From positions 1 to 9,705 of the forward strand of contig JAHIEP010000146.1 in the NCBI GenBank assembly GCA_018901375.1: a DNA stretch of 9,705 nucleotides, written 5' to 3'. Position 1 is the first letter of the stretch. Each line of letters opens with the position of its first letter. This DNA comes from Nanobdellota archaeon. Lineage in GTDB: Archaea; Nanobdellota; Nanobdellia; Pacearchaeales; GW2011-AR1. Shown here piece after piece: positions 1 to 5,439 of the stretch. The notes beneath the pieces were generated by a model, which was not told the DNA's origin, ran no database searches, and saw only the letters and a list, made by a program, of their open reading frames with translations. The position numbers and the translations under genes were made by a program.

Positions 1-385
1 AATGATTTCAATAATCTCACAAATTTTCCTACGTTCCCTATTTTGGTCCTCAATGTCAGGAAACAGAAGAAGCGGCAACGACAAATCACAAATAATAATG
101 ATGGTAATAGGAATAATCTTAGCAATCCTAGCCCCAATCGTAGTCGCTCTAGTCCAATTAGCAATCTCACGAAAACGAGAATACGCCGCCGACTCCTCAG
201 CAGTAAAATTCATGCGTACCCCGACGGGATTAATCGGCGCCCTAAAAAAAATCGAATCCAACTCAGAAATGAAAGTTTCCGGAGCAGTAGCTCCCTTATT
301 CCTAGCAAAACCGAACAAAACAAAAGAACTCTTCCAAACCCACCCACCCCCCTCAAAAAGAATCGCAAGATTAGAAAGAATGTAA
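1..385 (+). CDS. htpX: HtpX-like M48 membrane zinc metalloprotease, C-terminal part (5' end outside window)
   Basis: This is the last ~127 codons of a longer gene; the frame is open from the window edge (codons in phase with position 2) to TAA at 383-385. A hydrophobic segment (IIMMVIGIILAILAPIVVAL) is followed by ISRKREYAADSSAV, the M48B signature in which the Glu of REYAAD is the third zinc ligand. The tail HPPPSKRIARLERM matches the usual HtpX ending (THPPxxxRIxxL). Known for the family: a membrane-bound protease that degrades misfolded or damaged membrane proteins, usually about 280-300 aa. The HEXXH helix with the other two ligands must lie upstream and cannot be checked here. The ATG at position 2 is probably just an internal methionine. 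The neighbouring genes are convergent and unrelated. Confidence in the family is high. Confidence 0.88.
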   Translation, partial: MISIISQIFLRSLFWSSMSGNRRSGNDKSQIIMMVIGIILAILAPIVVALVQLAISRKREYAADSSAVKFMRTPTGLIGALKKIESNSEMKVSGAVAPLFLAKPNKTKELFQTHPPPSKRIARLERM

Positions 386-399
386 TTGTTTCAACTCGT

Positions 400-501
400 T
401 CACCAACCCCAAAACACTTTTAGAAAATACCAGGCTATCATTATCAATGCTCCCACAATAATCATCCCCATGGCAATCCAATCCATCACCTTATTTCCCA
501 T
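400..501 (-). CDS. 33-aa single-span membrane protein, short paralogue of the next gene
   Basis: ATG at 499-501, stop TGA at 400-402. The peptide is essentially one transmembrane helix: it starts MGNKVMDWIA and has WYFLK after the hydrophobic stretch, ending KVFWGW. It aligns without gaps to the N-terminus of the 109-aa protein encoded just upstream (MKNKVMD...WYFLK), sharing NKVMD, IIVG and WYFLK. The promoter is also shared: the 17-bp block AGTATAAATATCTTCCT (+ strand) begins exactly 20 bp from the start codon in both genes. That double conservation argues this very short gene is real. Function unknown. It may be a duplicated helix acting as a small membrane subunit or regulator of the longer paralogue, which is inference only. 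Confidence 0.6.
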   Translation of the reverse strand: MGNKVMDWIAMGMIIVGALIMIAWYFLKVFWGW

Positions 502-520
502 AATATAAACAATATAAATA

Positions 521-537
521 AGTATAAATATCTTCCT
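521..537 (-). promoter_or_regulatory. Archaeal promoter for the 33-aa gene (duplicated block)
   Basis: On the - strand this reads AGGAAGATATTTATACT, a TATA-like box with its centre about 25 bp before the ATG at 501, so the transcript is expected to be leaderless. The same 17 bp recur at 904-920. Confidence 0.65.
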
Positions 538-554
538 AAAATTACATAAACAAT

Positions 555-884
555 TTATTTTTCTTCATAAGGACTTCCTTTTAACTTTCCGCTAACACAT
601 AATTTTTGCATTCTCTCTACTTCACACAACCTTTCATAAAACTTATTCATACCAACGCTCAATTTATTAATATTTTTACTATTTATATCTACAGTCTTTT
701 TTAATGAACCGAGATAAAAGCCAAATCCTCCAACACTAATTCCCGCACTCAAAGCTGGCAAAATTTCAAACCAAATCGGAGAATTAACAATTCCAAAAGC
801 CTTCAAAAAATACCAAGATAACATAATACTAATTCCAACAATAATAAAAATCCAAGCAATCACATCCATTACCTTATTTTTCAT
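555..884 (-). CDS. 109-aa two-span membrane protein with a short helical cytoplasmic tail
   Basis: No family recognised. Two hydrophobic segments are visible, at about residues 6-28 (VMDVIAWIFIIVGISIMLSW) and 39-61 (ILPALSAGISVGGFGFYLG). A charged tail follows, rich in heptad-like hydrophobics (INSKNINKLSVGMNKFYERL), that could form a short coiled coil. I chose the ATG at 884 over an in-frame TTG at 890 for two reasons. It aligns exactly with the start of the 33-aa paralogue (NKVMD in both), and it places the start 20 bp from the shared promoter block, as in that paralogue. The two genes lie in tandem on the same strand with separate promoters, which suggests duplication followed by loss of the second half in one copy. 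Membrane location is well supported; the role is unknown. Confidence 0.7.
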   Translation of the reverse strand: MKNKVMDVIAWIFIIVGISIMLSWYFLKAFGIVNSPIWFEILPALSAGISVGGFGFYLGSLKKTVDINSKNINKLSVGMNKFYERLCEVERMQKLCVSGKLKGSPYEEK

Positions 885-903
885 AACCAAACAACATAAA
901 GAA

Positions 904-920
904 AGTATAAATATCTTCCT
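904..920 (-). promoter_or_regulatory. Archaeal promoter for the 109-aa membrane protein
   Basis: Identical over 17 bp to the block at 521-537 (- strand AGGAAGATATTTATACT). The TATA centre is about 25 bp upstream of the ATG at 884, consistent with a leaderless mRNA. It supports ATG 884 rather than TTG 890 as the start. Confidence 0.68.
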
Positions 921-944
921 AGCAAGACTAGAACAAATGTAAAC

Positions 945-1319
945 CTAACCCCTCAAATCAATCACATCAAACCCAAACTTCCCATACACCTTATCAGAAC
1001 TAATTATAGAATCCCCATCCCTACACGACGCCATAACAAAACTGTCAAAAATCGTAGCACCTTTCTCCACAAAATCACAAGCCCGAAAAACATCTTCCCA
1101 ACACAACCCATCCAACTTCGCAATCCGAGAAACCTGAATACAAACCTGCCTCAAATCAATCCCCTCCCTCTTGCACACAATCATCAACTCAGCAACAGTC
1201 AAAGCAGTAACATAAATATTCCCCCCATTCCCCCCATAAATTTCCAAAGCCCTTTTCTTCAACCAATCAGAATCTTTCATCAAAGCCAGAAAAAAATCAC
1301 TATCAGCTATTTTTCGCAC
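945..1319 (-). CDS. vapC: VapC-like PIN-domain ribonuclease toxin
   Basis: A 124-aa PIN-domain protein with the acidic active site in the usual order: D6/D8 in IADSDFFLAL, E44 in TVAELM, D92 in TIFDSFVMA and D109 in IISSDKVYG. VapC toxins are Mg-dependent RNases that cut tRNA, rRNA or mRNA and are held inactive by the partner antitoxin. The gene overlaps the 3' end of the AbrB-type antitoxin gene upstream, the classic vapBC arrangement. The frame extends to a GTG at 1334, but I prefer the GTG at 1319. This puts the first Asp at residue 6, as usual in PIN proteins, and a GGTGAT Shine-Dalgarno-like match lies 10 nt upstream. Residues 29-34 (GGNGGN) are encoded by two runs of six C and look like an inserted Gly-rich loop. 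Family confidence is high; start confidence is moderate. Confidence 0.85.
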   Translation of the reverse strand: MRKIADSDFFLALMKDSDWLKKRALEIYGGNGGNIYVTALTVAELMIVCKREGIDLRQVCIQVSRIAKLDGLCWEDVFRACDFVEKGATIFDSFVMASCRDGDSIISSDKVYGKFGFDVIDLRG

Positions 1320-1548
1320 GCCCAATAATATCACCCCTAGCCTCTTCTTTTAATTGTTTAATAGACTTACCTTTGAGTTTATCTCGCCCCAATCTTGCCA
1401 ATGCCTCAATCGGTTCCTCCTCGACAAATTCCAAAAAAATACCATTTTCCAAAATCTTCATAGCAAAAGTTCGAAACTCAATTTGCTTCCGAATTTCCTC
1501 GGGCAAATAAAGTCTCCCGGTCTTATCAAAAGATACTAATTTTCCCAT
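1303..1548 (-). CDS. vapB: VapB-like AbrB/SpoVT-domain antitoxin
   Basis: An 81-aa protein. The N-terminal ~45 residues (MGKLVSFDKTGRLYLPEEIR) form a swapped-hairpin AbrB/SpoVT DNA-binding domain, with the typical GRLYLPEEIRKQI motif. The C-terminal half (EEEPIEALARLGRDKLKGKS) is the charged helical part expected to wrap the toxin. It is first in a two-gene operon, overlapping the PIN toxin gene by 17 nt if the toxin starts at 1319, so translation is probably coupled. Known for the family: dimeric antitoxins that bind their own promoter and neutralise VapC. The ATG at 1548 is supported by a TATA box centred about 26 bp upstream. No truncation is seen, so the module looks intact. Confidence 0.86.
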   Translation of the reverse strand: MGKLVSFDKTGRLYLPEEIRKQIEFRTFAMKILENGIFLEFVEEEPIEALARLGRDKLKGKSIKQLKEEARGDIIGRAKNS

Positions 1549-1568
1549 AAAACATACAATTTACCAGA

Positions 1569-1580
1569 GTATATATATTT
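1569..1580 (-). promoter_or_regulatory. TATA box for vapBC
   Basis: The - strand reads AAATATATATAC, centred about 26 bp before the ATG at 1548, so a leaderless transcript is expected. Autoregulation by the AbrB-type antitoxin is likely from the family; no clear operator palindrome is seen here. Confidence 0.6.
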
Positions 1581-1606
1581 TCCCATGCCAATCAAATCTA
1601 TCTACT

Positions 1607-1885
1607 CTAACAACGATATCCAATTCCAGAACCCGCAACCAACGCACCTTCTACCATCGTAGCCACCACGCGACCTTCAGGATGCCCTCGATAAGCATCA
1701 TAAGGAATCTCACTTTCTATACTCTCAAGACGCCCAACAAAAACAAGATGTTCTTCCATTCGCTTTTTAGCACGAATCCAATTTTGATATTCACTTCCAG
1801 AATTCTTCCCCAACGAAACAGCATATGCCATAGCATTATTTACAACCTCCAACAAATCACAATCTCCACCCGAAGATTCTTCCAT
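1607..1885 (-). CDS. Uncharacterised 92-aa soluble protein
   Basis: No family recognised. The protein begins MEESSGGDCDLLEVV, has a charged helical middle (NWIRAKKRMEEHLVFVGRLE) and ends in a Gly/Ala-rich stretch (TMVEGALVAGSGIGYRC). There is no signal peptide or membrane helix. The frame extends upstream to 1927, but those 14 codons overlap the TATA box. The ATG at 1885 lies about 25 bp from the TATA centre, which fits the leaderless pattern of the other genes. It stands alone between vapBC and trxB, each with its own promoter. The promoter position and sensible composition make it likely to be a real gene. Confidence 0.6.
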   Translation of the reverse strand: MEESSGGDCDLLEVVNNAMAYAVSLGKNSGSEYQNWIRAKKRMEEHLVFVGRLESIESEIPYDAYRGHPEGRVVATMVEGALVAGSGIGYRC

Positions 1886-1902
1886 CCAAACAATCACAAA
1901 AC

Positions 1903-1916
1903 CAAATATATAAAGA
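1903..1916 (-). promoter_or_regulatory. TATA box for the 92-aa gene
   Basis: The - strand reads TCTTTATATATTTG, with its centre about 25 bp upstream of the ATG at 1885. It decides the start codon for this gene. Confidence 0.6.
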
Positions 1917-1964
1917 TTTATATTCAAAATCGCACCTCAAGAATAGTAACAAACCAACAACCAA

Positions 1965-2951
1965 CTACGAATTTTTACCGAGTAAAAATTCATGCGCCAT
2001 CTTCGCCACAATCGCTCCCTCACCTGCAGCCGTCACCATTTGCTTCATTGGCCCATTCGTAACATCACCAGCAGCAAAAACACCGTCGACATTCGTCTTC
2101 CCATCCTTCCCAGTTACAATATAATTCTTTTCAAAAACCAAACCCAAATCTTTCAACACATCAACAGCCGGCGTAGCCCCAACTTCAATAAAAACCCCAT
2201 CAACATCAATCTCAACATCACCGGAATCCTCGCTCTTAATCTTCAATCCAGTAACCTTGTTTTCCCCAACAATCTCCGTAGGTTCGGAATAATACATAAT
2301 ATCAATATTTGAAGTAGAGCAAATATTAGACAAACTAATCGGCTCACACCTCATCTCATGCTTCCGATAAACAACATAAACCTTCTCACAAATCCCCGCC
2401 AAATAAAGAGCTGCCTTCGCCGCAGAATCCGCACCACCAACAACAGCGACGCTCTTTCCCTTAAAAAAATTCCCATCACAAGTCGCGCAATACGAAACCC
2501 CCTTCCCCAAAAATTTCTTCTCTCCAGGAATATTCAACTGCCGATGCTCCGTCCCCAAAGCCACAATCAAACTCTTACCAAAAATAATCTTATTATCAAC
2601 AGTCAACTCAAATCCCGCCAAGCCCCCATATGAAGCATGAGCTCTTCCACCGAAGGTGAGCCCTTCCGGCGTAGCCGAGCCCTTCCACGAAGTGAGCTTC
2701 TCCACTTTCGTTATGTCCCCCTCAAGAAAGTGGCATCCAAACTTCTCAGCCTGATTTTTAATTTCCCCCATCAATTCCATCCCACTACCAGAAAACCCAG
2801 GCCAATTCTCCAACTCTCCAGCCAAATTCGCCGTCCCCCCAAACTTACCAGCGACGACCAACGTCTTCATATTATAACGACCACAATAAATCCCCGCAGT
2901 CAAACCAGCCGGACCCCCTCCCAAAATCAAAACATCATATATATCTTCCAT
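1965..2951 (-). CDS. trxB: Thioredoxin reductase (FAD/NADPH), with a 27-residue repeat insertion
   Basis: A 328-aa flavoprotein that uses NADPH to reduce thioredoxin-type disulfides in the cytoplasm. Domains in order: FAD-binding GGGPAG at residues 11-16; redox-active CATC at 155-158 within SYCATCDGNFF; NADPH-binding VGGADSA at 171-177 (usually GGGDSA) with YRKHEMR near 195-201; and the C-terminal FAD motif FAAGDV at 292-297. The family is usually about 305-320 aa. The excess is explained by residues ~86-112, which interrupt the short loop between TKVEK and GFELTVDN. They are encoded by the mini-hairpin array at 2621-2702. All catalytic motifs outside the insertion are intact, so the enzyme is probably active with a surface insertion. 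The ATG at 2951 is supported by a TATA box 26 bp upstream. It has no operon partner. Confidence 0.93.
   Translation of the reverse strand: MEDIYDVLILGGGPAGLTAGIYCGRYNMKTLVVAGKFGGTANLAGELENWPGFSGSGMELMGEIKNQAEKFGCHFLEGDITKVEKLTSWKGSATPEGLTFGGRAHASYGGLAGFELTVDNKIIFGKSLIVALGTEHRQLNIPGEKKFLGKGVSYCATCDGNFFKGKSVAVVGGADSAAKAALYLAGICEKVYVVYRKHEMRCEPISLSNICSTSNIDIMYYSEPTEIVGENKVTGLKIKSEDSGDVEIDVDGVFIEVGATPAVDVLKDLGLVFEKNYIVTGKDGKTNVDGVFAAGDVTNGPMKQMVTAAGEGAIVAKMAHEFLLGKNS
2621..2702. repeat. Mini-hairpin array A, in frame inside trxB
   Basis: Read on the + strand, short linkers alternate with small stem-loops that always begin with C and end with G. Linkers: AGCCCC (2621-2626), AGCTCTTC (2640-2647), AGCCCTTC (2659-2666), AGCCCTTC (2678-2685), AGCTTCTC (2695-2702). 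Stem-loops: CAT...ATG, weak (2627-2639); CACC-GAA-GGTG (2648-2658); CGGC-GTA-GCCG (2667-2677); CAC-GAA-GTG (2686-2694). The linker is conserved, whereas the stem sequences differ but stay self-complementary. The coding insertion is about 81 nt, a multiple of three, so the frame survives. A similar array lies at 8143-8223. Confidence 0.8.
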
Positions 2952-2971
2952 AAAAAATAAAATCAGACTTT

Positions 2972-2984
2972 CTTTTTATATCTT
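2972..2984 (-). promoter_or_regulatory. TATA box for trxB
   Basis: The - strand reads AAGATATAAAAAG, centred about 26 bp upstream of the ATG at 2951. The expected mRNA is leaderless. Confidence 0.6.
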
Positions 2985-3002
2985 AGTAAACCAAGTTAAC
3001 AA

Positions 3003-3017
3003 AACTTTATATATTTC
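3003..3017 (+). promoter_or_regulatory. TATA box for the two small membrane genes
   Basis: AACTTTATATATTTC, centred about 26 bp before the ATG at 3035. It faces away from the trxB promoter, so the two transcription units are divergent. Confidence 0.6.
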
Positions 3018-3034
3018 AAACCACTAAAATAACC

Positions 3035-3199
3035 ATGAACAATAAAGCCCAATCAGAATTTCACATAATCGTCGGAATAATCTTCATAGTCGGAGGGCTC
3101 CTATATACAATCGACCAAAACGGAATCGGCTCCGTCTTCATCGCCCTCGGAGTCTTCACGGAACTTTTATATAAATGGTTAATAACAATAATAAAATGA
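3035..3199 (+). CDS. 54-aa two-span membrane protein
   Basis: No family recognised. ATG at 3035, TGA at 3197-3199. After a short polar N-terminus (MNNKAQSEFH) there are two hydrophobic segments, at about residues 11-25 (IIVGIIFIVGGLLY) and 33-53 (SVFIALGVFTELLYKWLITI). They are separated by a polar turn (TIDQNGIG). The gene has a good TATA box at leaderless spacing and overlaps the next small gene by ATGA, which together make a real small operon likely. The role is unknown. Confidence 0.58.
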   Translation: MNNKAQSEFHIIVGIIFIVGGLLYTIDQNGIGSVFIALGVFTELLYKWLITIIK

Positions 3200-3339
3200 T
3201 ACTCACAAGAAATATTTTAATAGGCTCCCTAATCGTCCTCATAAATCTAATTCCACTACTAACGAAAAAATACAAACTAATAGCAATAACCGGCGCGCTT
3301 TCTTTACTCATTGTTTATCTTGACTTTGCGATTCCTTAA
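3196..3339 (+). CDS. 47-aa two-span membrane protein, translationally coupled to the previous gene
   Basis: No family recognised. ATG at 3196-3198 overlaps the TGA of the upstream gene (ATGA), the usual mark of coupled translation; TAA at 3337-3339. Two hydrophobic segments, ILIGSLIVLINLIPLL and LIAITGALSLLIVYL, flank a basic loop (TKKYK). It ends about 10 bp before the tyrS TATA box. Being in operon with another tiny membrane protein, the two may form a hetero-oligomer; this is inference. Confidence 0.5.
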   Translation: MILTRNILIGSLIVLINLIPLLTKKYKLIAITGALSLLIVYLDFAIP

Positions 3340-3345
3340 ACCAAA

Positions 3346-3357
3346 ACGTATTTAACC
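3346..3357 (+). promoter_or_regulatory. TATA-like box for tyrS
   Basis: ACGTATTTAACC, centred about 26 bp before the ATG at 3378, giving a leaderless mRNA. Confidence 0.5.
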
Positions 3358-3377
3358 ACATCAAGCTTCCCTAACAC

Positions 3378-4325
3378 ATGAACACAAAAGAGAAATTAAA
3401 TCTAATCAAAAGAAACGCCGCAGAAGTTCTAGGCGAAGAAAAATTAGAATCCTCTCTAAAAAAATCTCAACCAATCGTCTACTGCGGCTACGAACCTTCC
3501 GGCGACATCCATATCGGACACTATGTAACAATTCTAAAACTAAAAGATTTCGAAGACGCTGGTTTCAAAGTAAAAATTCTCCTAGCAGATTGGCACGCTT
3601 GGCTAAACAAAAAAGGCGACTGGGAATTCATTAACGACCAAGTAAAAAAATGGAAATCAGTTTTCAAAAAAATAGGCCTAAAAAATCCAGAGATAATAAC
3701 AGGAACTTCATTCCAAAAAAAACCTGACTACATCGAAGACGTTTTCACCCTCGCTGGAAACTCAACACTAAACCGTGGCATCCGTTCAATGCAAGCAGTA
3801 GCCCGAGACATCGAGCACGCAAAAGTAACCCAACTAATTTACCCATTCATGCAAGTAGCCGACATGAAAGCACTAAACGTCGACGCTGTCGTAGCAGGAA
3901 TGGAACAAAGAAAAATCCACATGATAGCAATCGAATCCCTCAAAGACATAAATTACGAAGTCCCATCTTTCGTCCACACCTCGCTAATCTCCTCACTAAA
4001 AGGCCCAGACGCAGGAAAAATGTCCTCCTCAGACAAATCAAGCCTAATCTCAATCAAAGATTCCCCAGAAGAAATAAAAAAGAAAATCGTAAAAGCCTAC
4101 TGTCCAGAAGGAGAACCAAACCCAGTCTTAGAAATAACAAAAATTCTAATATTCCCAACATTCGAAAAAATAGAAATATCAAGACCAAAAAAATTCGGAG
4201 GCAACATAACTTACGACAATTACGAAAATTTAGAAAAAGATTTCTCAAACAAAAAATTACACCCAATGGATTTGAAAAACATCGTCGGAGAAAAGTTAGT
4301 AGAAATGTTCAAGAAGATAAAATAA
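3378..4325 (+). CDS. tyrS: Tyrosyl-tRNA synthetase, archaeal type
   Basis: A 315-aa class I aminoacyl-tRNA synthetase that activates tyrosine with ATP and charges tRNA-Tyr. The HIGH signature is HIGH at residues 45-48 (EPSGDIHIGH); the KMSKS signature is KMSSS at 214-218. Tyrosine-specificity residues known from the Methanocaldococcus jannaschii enzyme have equivalents: Y35 in IVYCGYEPSG, and Y155, Q159 and D162 in YPFMQVADM. GMEQRKIHM and the tail LHPMDLKNIVGEKL also match the archaeal enzyme. It is close to the archaeal length (about 306 aa) and lacks the bacterial S4 C-terminal domain. The single-gene unit has its own leaderless-type promoter. Confidence is very high; it is the best lineage marker in the window. 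Confidence 0.97.
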   Translation: MNTKEKLNLIKRNAAEVLGEEKLESSLKKSQPIVYCGYEPSGDIHIGHYVTILKLKDFEDAGFKVKILLADWHAWLNKKGDWEFINDQVKKWKSVFKKIGLKNPEIITGTSFQKKPDYIEDVFTLAGNSTLNRGIRSMQAVARDIEHAKVTQLIYPFMQVADMKALNVDAVVAGMEQRKIHMIAIESLKDINYEVPSFVHTSLISSLKGPDAGKMSSSDKSSLISIKDSPEEIKKKIVKAYCPEGEPNPVLEITKILIFPTFEKIEISRPKKFGGNITYDNYENLEKDFSNKKLHPMDLKNIVGEKLVEMFKKIK

Positions 4326-4417
4326 TTATTACGACTCCATTCCAAATTACCCTCAACTTTCATATCACAAAGTCATTCAAACAGCCAAGTCAATCTGAAG
4401 CGAAGCCTCTCTAACAA

Positions 4418-4431
4418 AACATTTAAATACA
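4418..4431 (+). promoter_or_regulatory. TATA box for the gene at 4451
   Basis: AACATTTAAATACA, centred about 26 bp upstream of the ATG at 4451. The mRNA should be leaderless. Confidence 0.6.
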
Positions 4432-4450
4432 AAACCTTCCTAACCAAACC

Positions 4451-4924
4451 ATGAAAGAAGGTGAAACAAACTGTTGTCCAGAATTCGACCCGAAAACTTA
4501 CGACAACAAAACCGTAGTCTGGAACAAAAAAATGTTCGTAAAAAGAAAAGTAATATCATTCTTCCACATCCCACTAAACTTCGGCTCAGTAATGAAAAAA
4601 GTCCACAAAGAAATAGAGCAAGCAAACGCAGGAACAAAAATTCCAATCGTCCTCTCCGACGAGAAATCCCTATTCTACTCAAACATATATGTCAGCACAA
4701 AAAAAGCAATATCAAAAGAACTCGACGTCAGAGTCTCCGGGAAATTCCTAACAAAAGTTTTCGAAGGCCCATACAGCAACGTCGGCAAATGGACAAAAGA
4801 AATGAAAGACTACGTCAAGCAACACGGCAAAGAAGTCAAACAAATGTACTACTACTACACAACCTGCCCTAAGTGCGCAAAAACCTACGGCAAAAACTAC
4901 GTAGTCCTCTTCGCCGAAATATAA
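4451..4924 (+). CDS. Conserved uncharacterised protein with paired-Cys motifs (CCPEF ... CPKCAKTYG)
   Basis: A 157-aa soluble protein. The N-terminus has NCCPEFDPKTYDNKTVVW and the C-terminus has CPKCAKTYGKNYVVLFAEI. I recognise the overall pattern as a conserved prokaryotic family sometimes labelled hydrolase, but I know of no demonstrated activity. The middle (SGKFLTKVFEGPYSNVGKWT) resembles small-molecule-binding GyrI-like folds, a weak suggestion. The CC pair and CPKC could bind a metal or be redox-active. The last 13 codons, including the stop, recur almost identically at 5440-5478 after a toxin-antitoxin pair. The 3' end of this gene therefore appears to be an insertion target that was rebuilt by the incoming cassette. 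The start is supported by the TATA box 26 bp upstream. Confidence 0.8.
   Translation: MKEGETNCCPEFDPKTYDNKTVVWNKKMFVKRKVISFFHIPLNFGSVMKKVHKEIEQANAGTKIPIVLSDEKSLFYSNIYVSTKKAISKELDVRVSGKFLTKVFEGPYSNVGKWTKEMKDYVKQHGKEVKQMYYYYTTCPKCAKTYGKNYVVLFAEI
4886..4924 (+). repeat. Direct repeat, proximal copy (att-like; 3' end of the gene at 4451)
   Basis: A 39-bp segment matching 5440-5478 at 37 of 39 positions. Both copies encode the same 12 residues plus stop (YGKNYVVLFAEI*). The two differences (GCC/GCT and ATA/ATC) are both synonymous third positions. Similarity stops abruptly at both edges. Confidence 0.85.
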
Positions 4925-4933
4925 GAACAAAAA

Positions 4934-4968
4934 GCTTATATATACGTAATGCATACATAATACATGCA
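4934..4968 (+). promoter_or_regulatory. Promoter and possible operator of the toxin-antitoxin cassette
   Basis: A TATA box GCTTATATATACG (4934-4946) is centred about 24 bp before the ATG at 4964. An inverted repeat TGCAT-9 nt-ATGCA (4950-4968) spans the expected transcription and translation start, where an autorepressing antitoxin could bind. The promoter is solid; the operator is a guess. Confidence 0.5.
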
Positions 4969-5185
4969 ACAACAAACATCAATTAGAATAAGCACACAAT
5001 TATTAAATACTCTCAAAAGTTTTAAAGAAGAGAAGGATAGTTACGAAGACATCATCTGGGATTTTATAGAACCTCATCAACAACTTTCCATTGAAACGAA
5101 GCAAGACATCGAAAAATCCCTCAAAGAATACAAAAGAGGAGAATTCTTCACTCTCGACCAAGTTAAACAAGAACTATGTTTCTAA
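4964..5185 (+). CDS. RelB-like antitoxin with N-terminal ribbon-helix-helix-type segment
   Basis: A 73-aa protein. The N-terminus (QQQTSIRISTQLLNTLKSFK) has the alternating beta strand followed by helices typical of ribbon-helix-helix DNA-binding antitoxins. The rest is charged and helical and ends in YKRGEFFTLDQVKQELCF, like the toxin-binding tails that precede RelE-family toxins (xxGxFxxLxEVxxEL). The toxin gene starts one base after the stop codon. Known role: a labile partner that neutralises the toxin and represses the operon. The whole unit, promoter to toxin stop, lies exactly between the two 39-bp direct repeats. Confidence 0.75.
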   Translation: MQQQTSIRISTQLLNTLKSFKEEKDSYEDIIWDFIEPHQQLSIETKQDIEKSLKEYKRGEFFTLDQVKQELCF

Positions 5186-5186
5186 G

Positions 5187-5438
5187 ATGGAAATAATCTT
5201 TTCCAAAAATTCAAAAAAACAACTAGAAAAATTAAACACACACATTCAGCAAAAAATATTATTCACACTCGAAAAATTTAAAAACAACAGCCCAGTAGAT
5301 ATTATAAAACTAAAAGACAAAGGAAATGAATTTAGAATTCGAACAGGAGGCTACAGAATTCAACTCCAAAAAATTGATAATTATTTCCTGATAACAAAAA
5401 TAGGCAAAAGAGAGAATTTCTATTTAATATTTTTTTAA
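5187..5438 (+). CDS. RelE/ParE-superfamily toxin
   Basis: An 83-aa protein starting MEIIFSKNSKKQLEKL, the usual RelE start (strand, then helix with KQLEKL). This is followed by LEKFKNNSPVDIIKLKD, then NEFRIRTGGYRIQLQKID, the central RelE strands with conserved basic residues (R in FRIRTGGYRI), and finally ITKIGKRENFY. RelE toxins cleave mRNA on the ribosome. The ParE branch poisons gyrase; the charge pattern here favours RelE, but the assignment within the superfamily is uncertain. The frame is open upstream to 5091, but that region overlaps the antitoxin; the ATG at 5187 is the sensible start. The stop codon lies one base before the distal direct repeat. Confidence 0.82.
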   Translation: MEIIFSKNSKKQLEKLNTHIQQKILFTLEKFKNNSPVDIIKLKDKGNEFRIRTGGYRIQLQKIDNYFLITKIGKRENFYLIFF

Positions 5439-5439
5439 T

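Noticed and set aside
1682..2960. Several + strand frames opposite the 92-aa gene and trxB
   Set aside because: Ser/Pro/Asn-rich shadows of the - strand genes, with no motifs and no promoters of their own.
4054..4266. Minus-strand frame inside tyrS, Leu/Phe-rich and membrane-like
   Set aside because: It is an artefact of AAA/GAA-rich tyrS codons read backwards; tyrS is unambiguous.
4440..4682. Minus-strand frame of 80 codons, Arg/Leu-rich
   Set aside because: It is the complement of the A-rich coding sequence of the gene at 4451; low-complexity R/L composition and no promoter.
5091..5186. Upstream extension of the RelE toxin frame
   Set aside because: It overlaps the antitoxin gene and has Ser/Lys-rich sequence unlike RelE; the ATG at 5187 gives the normal toxin length.
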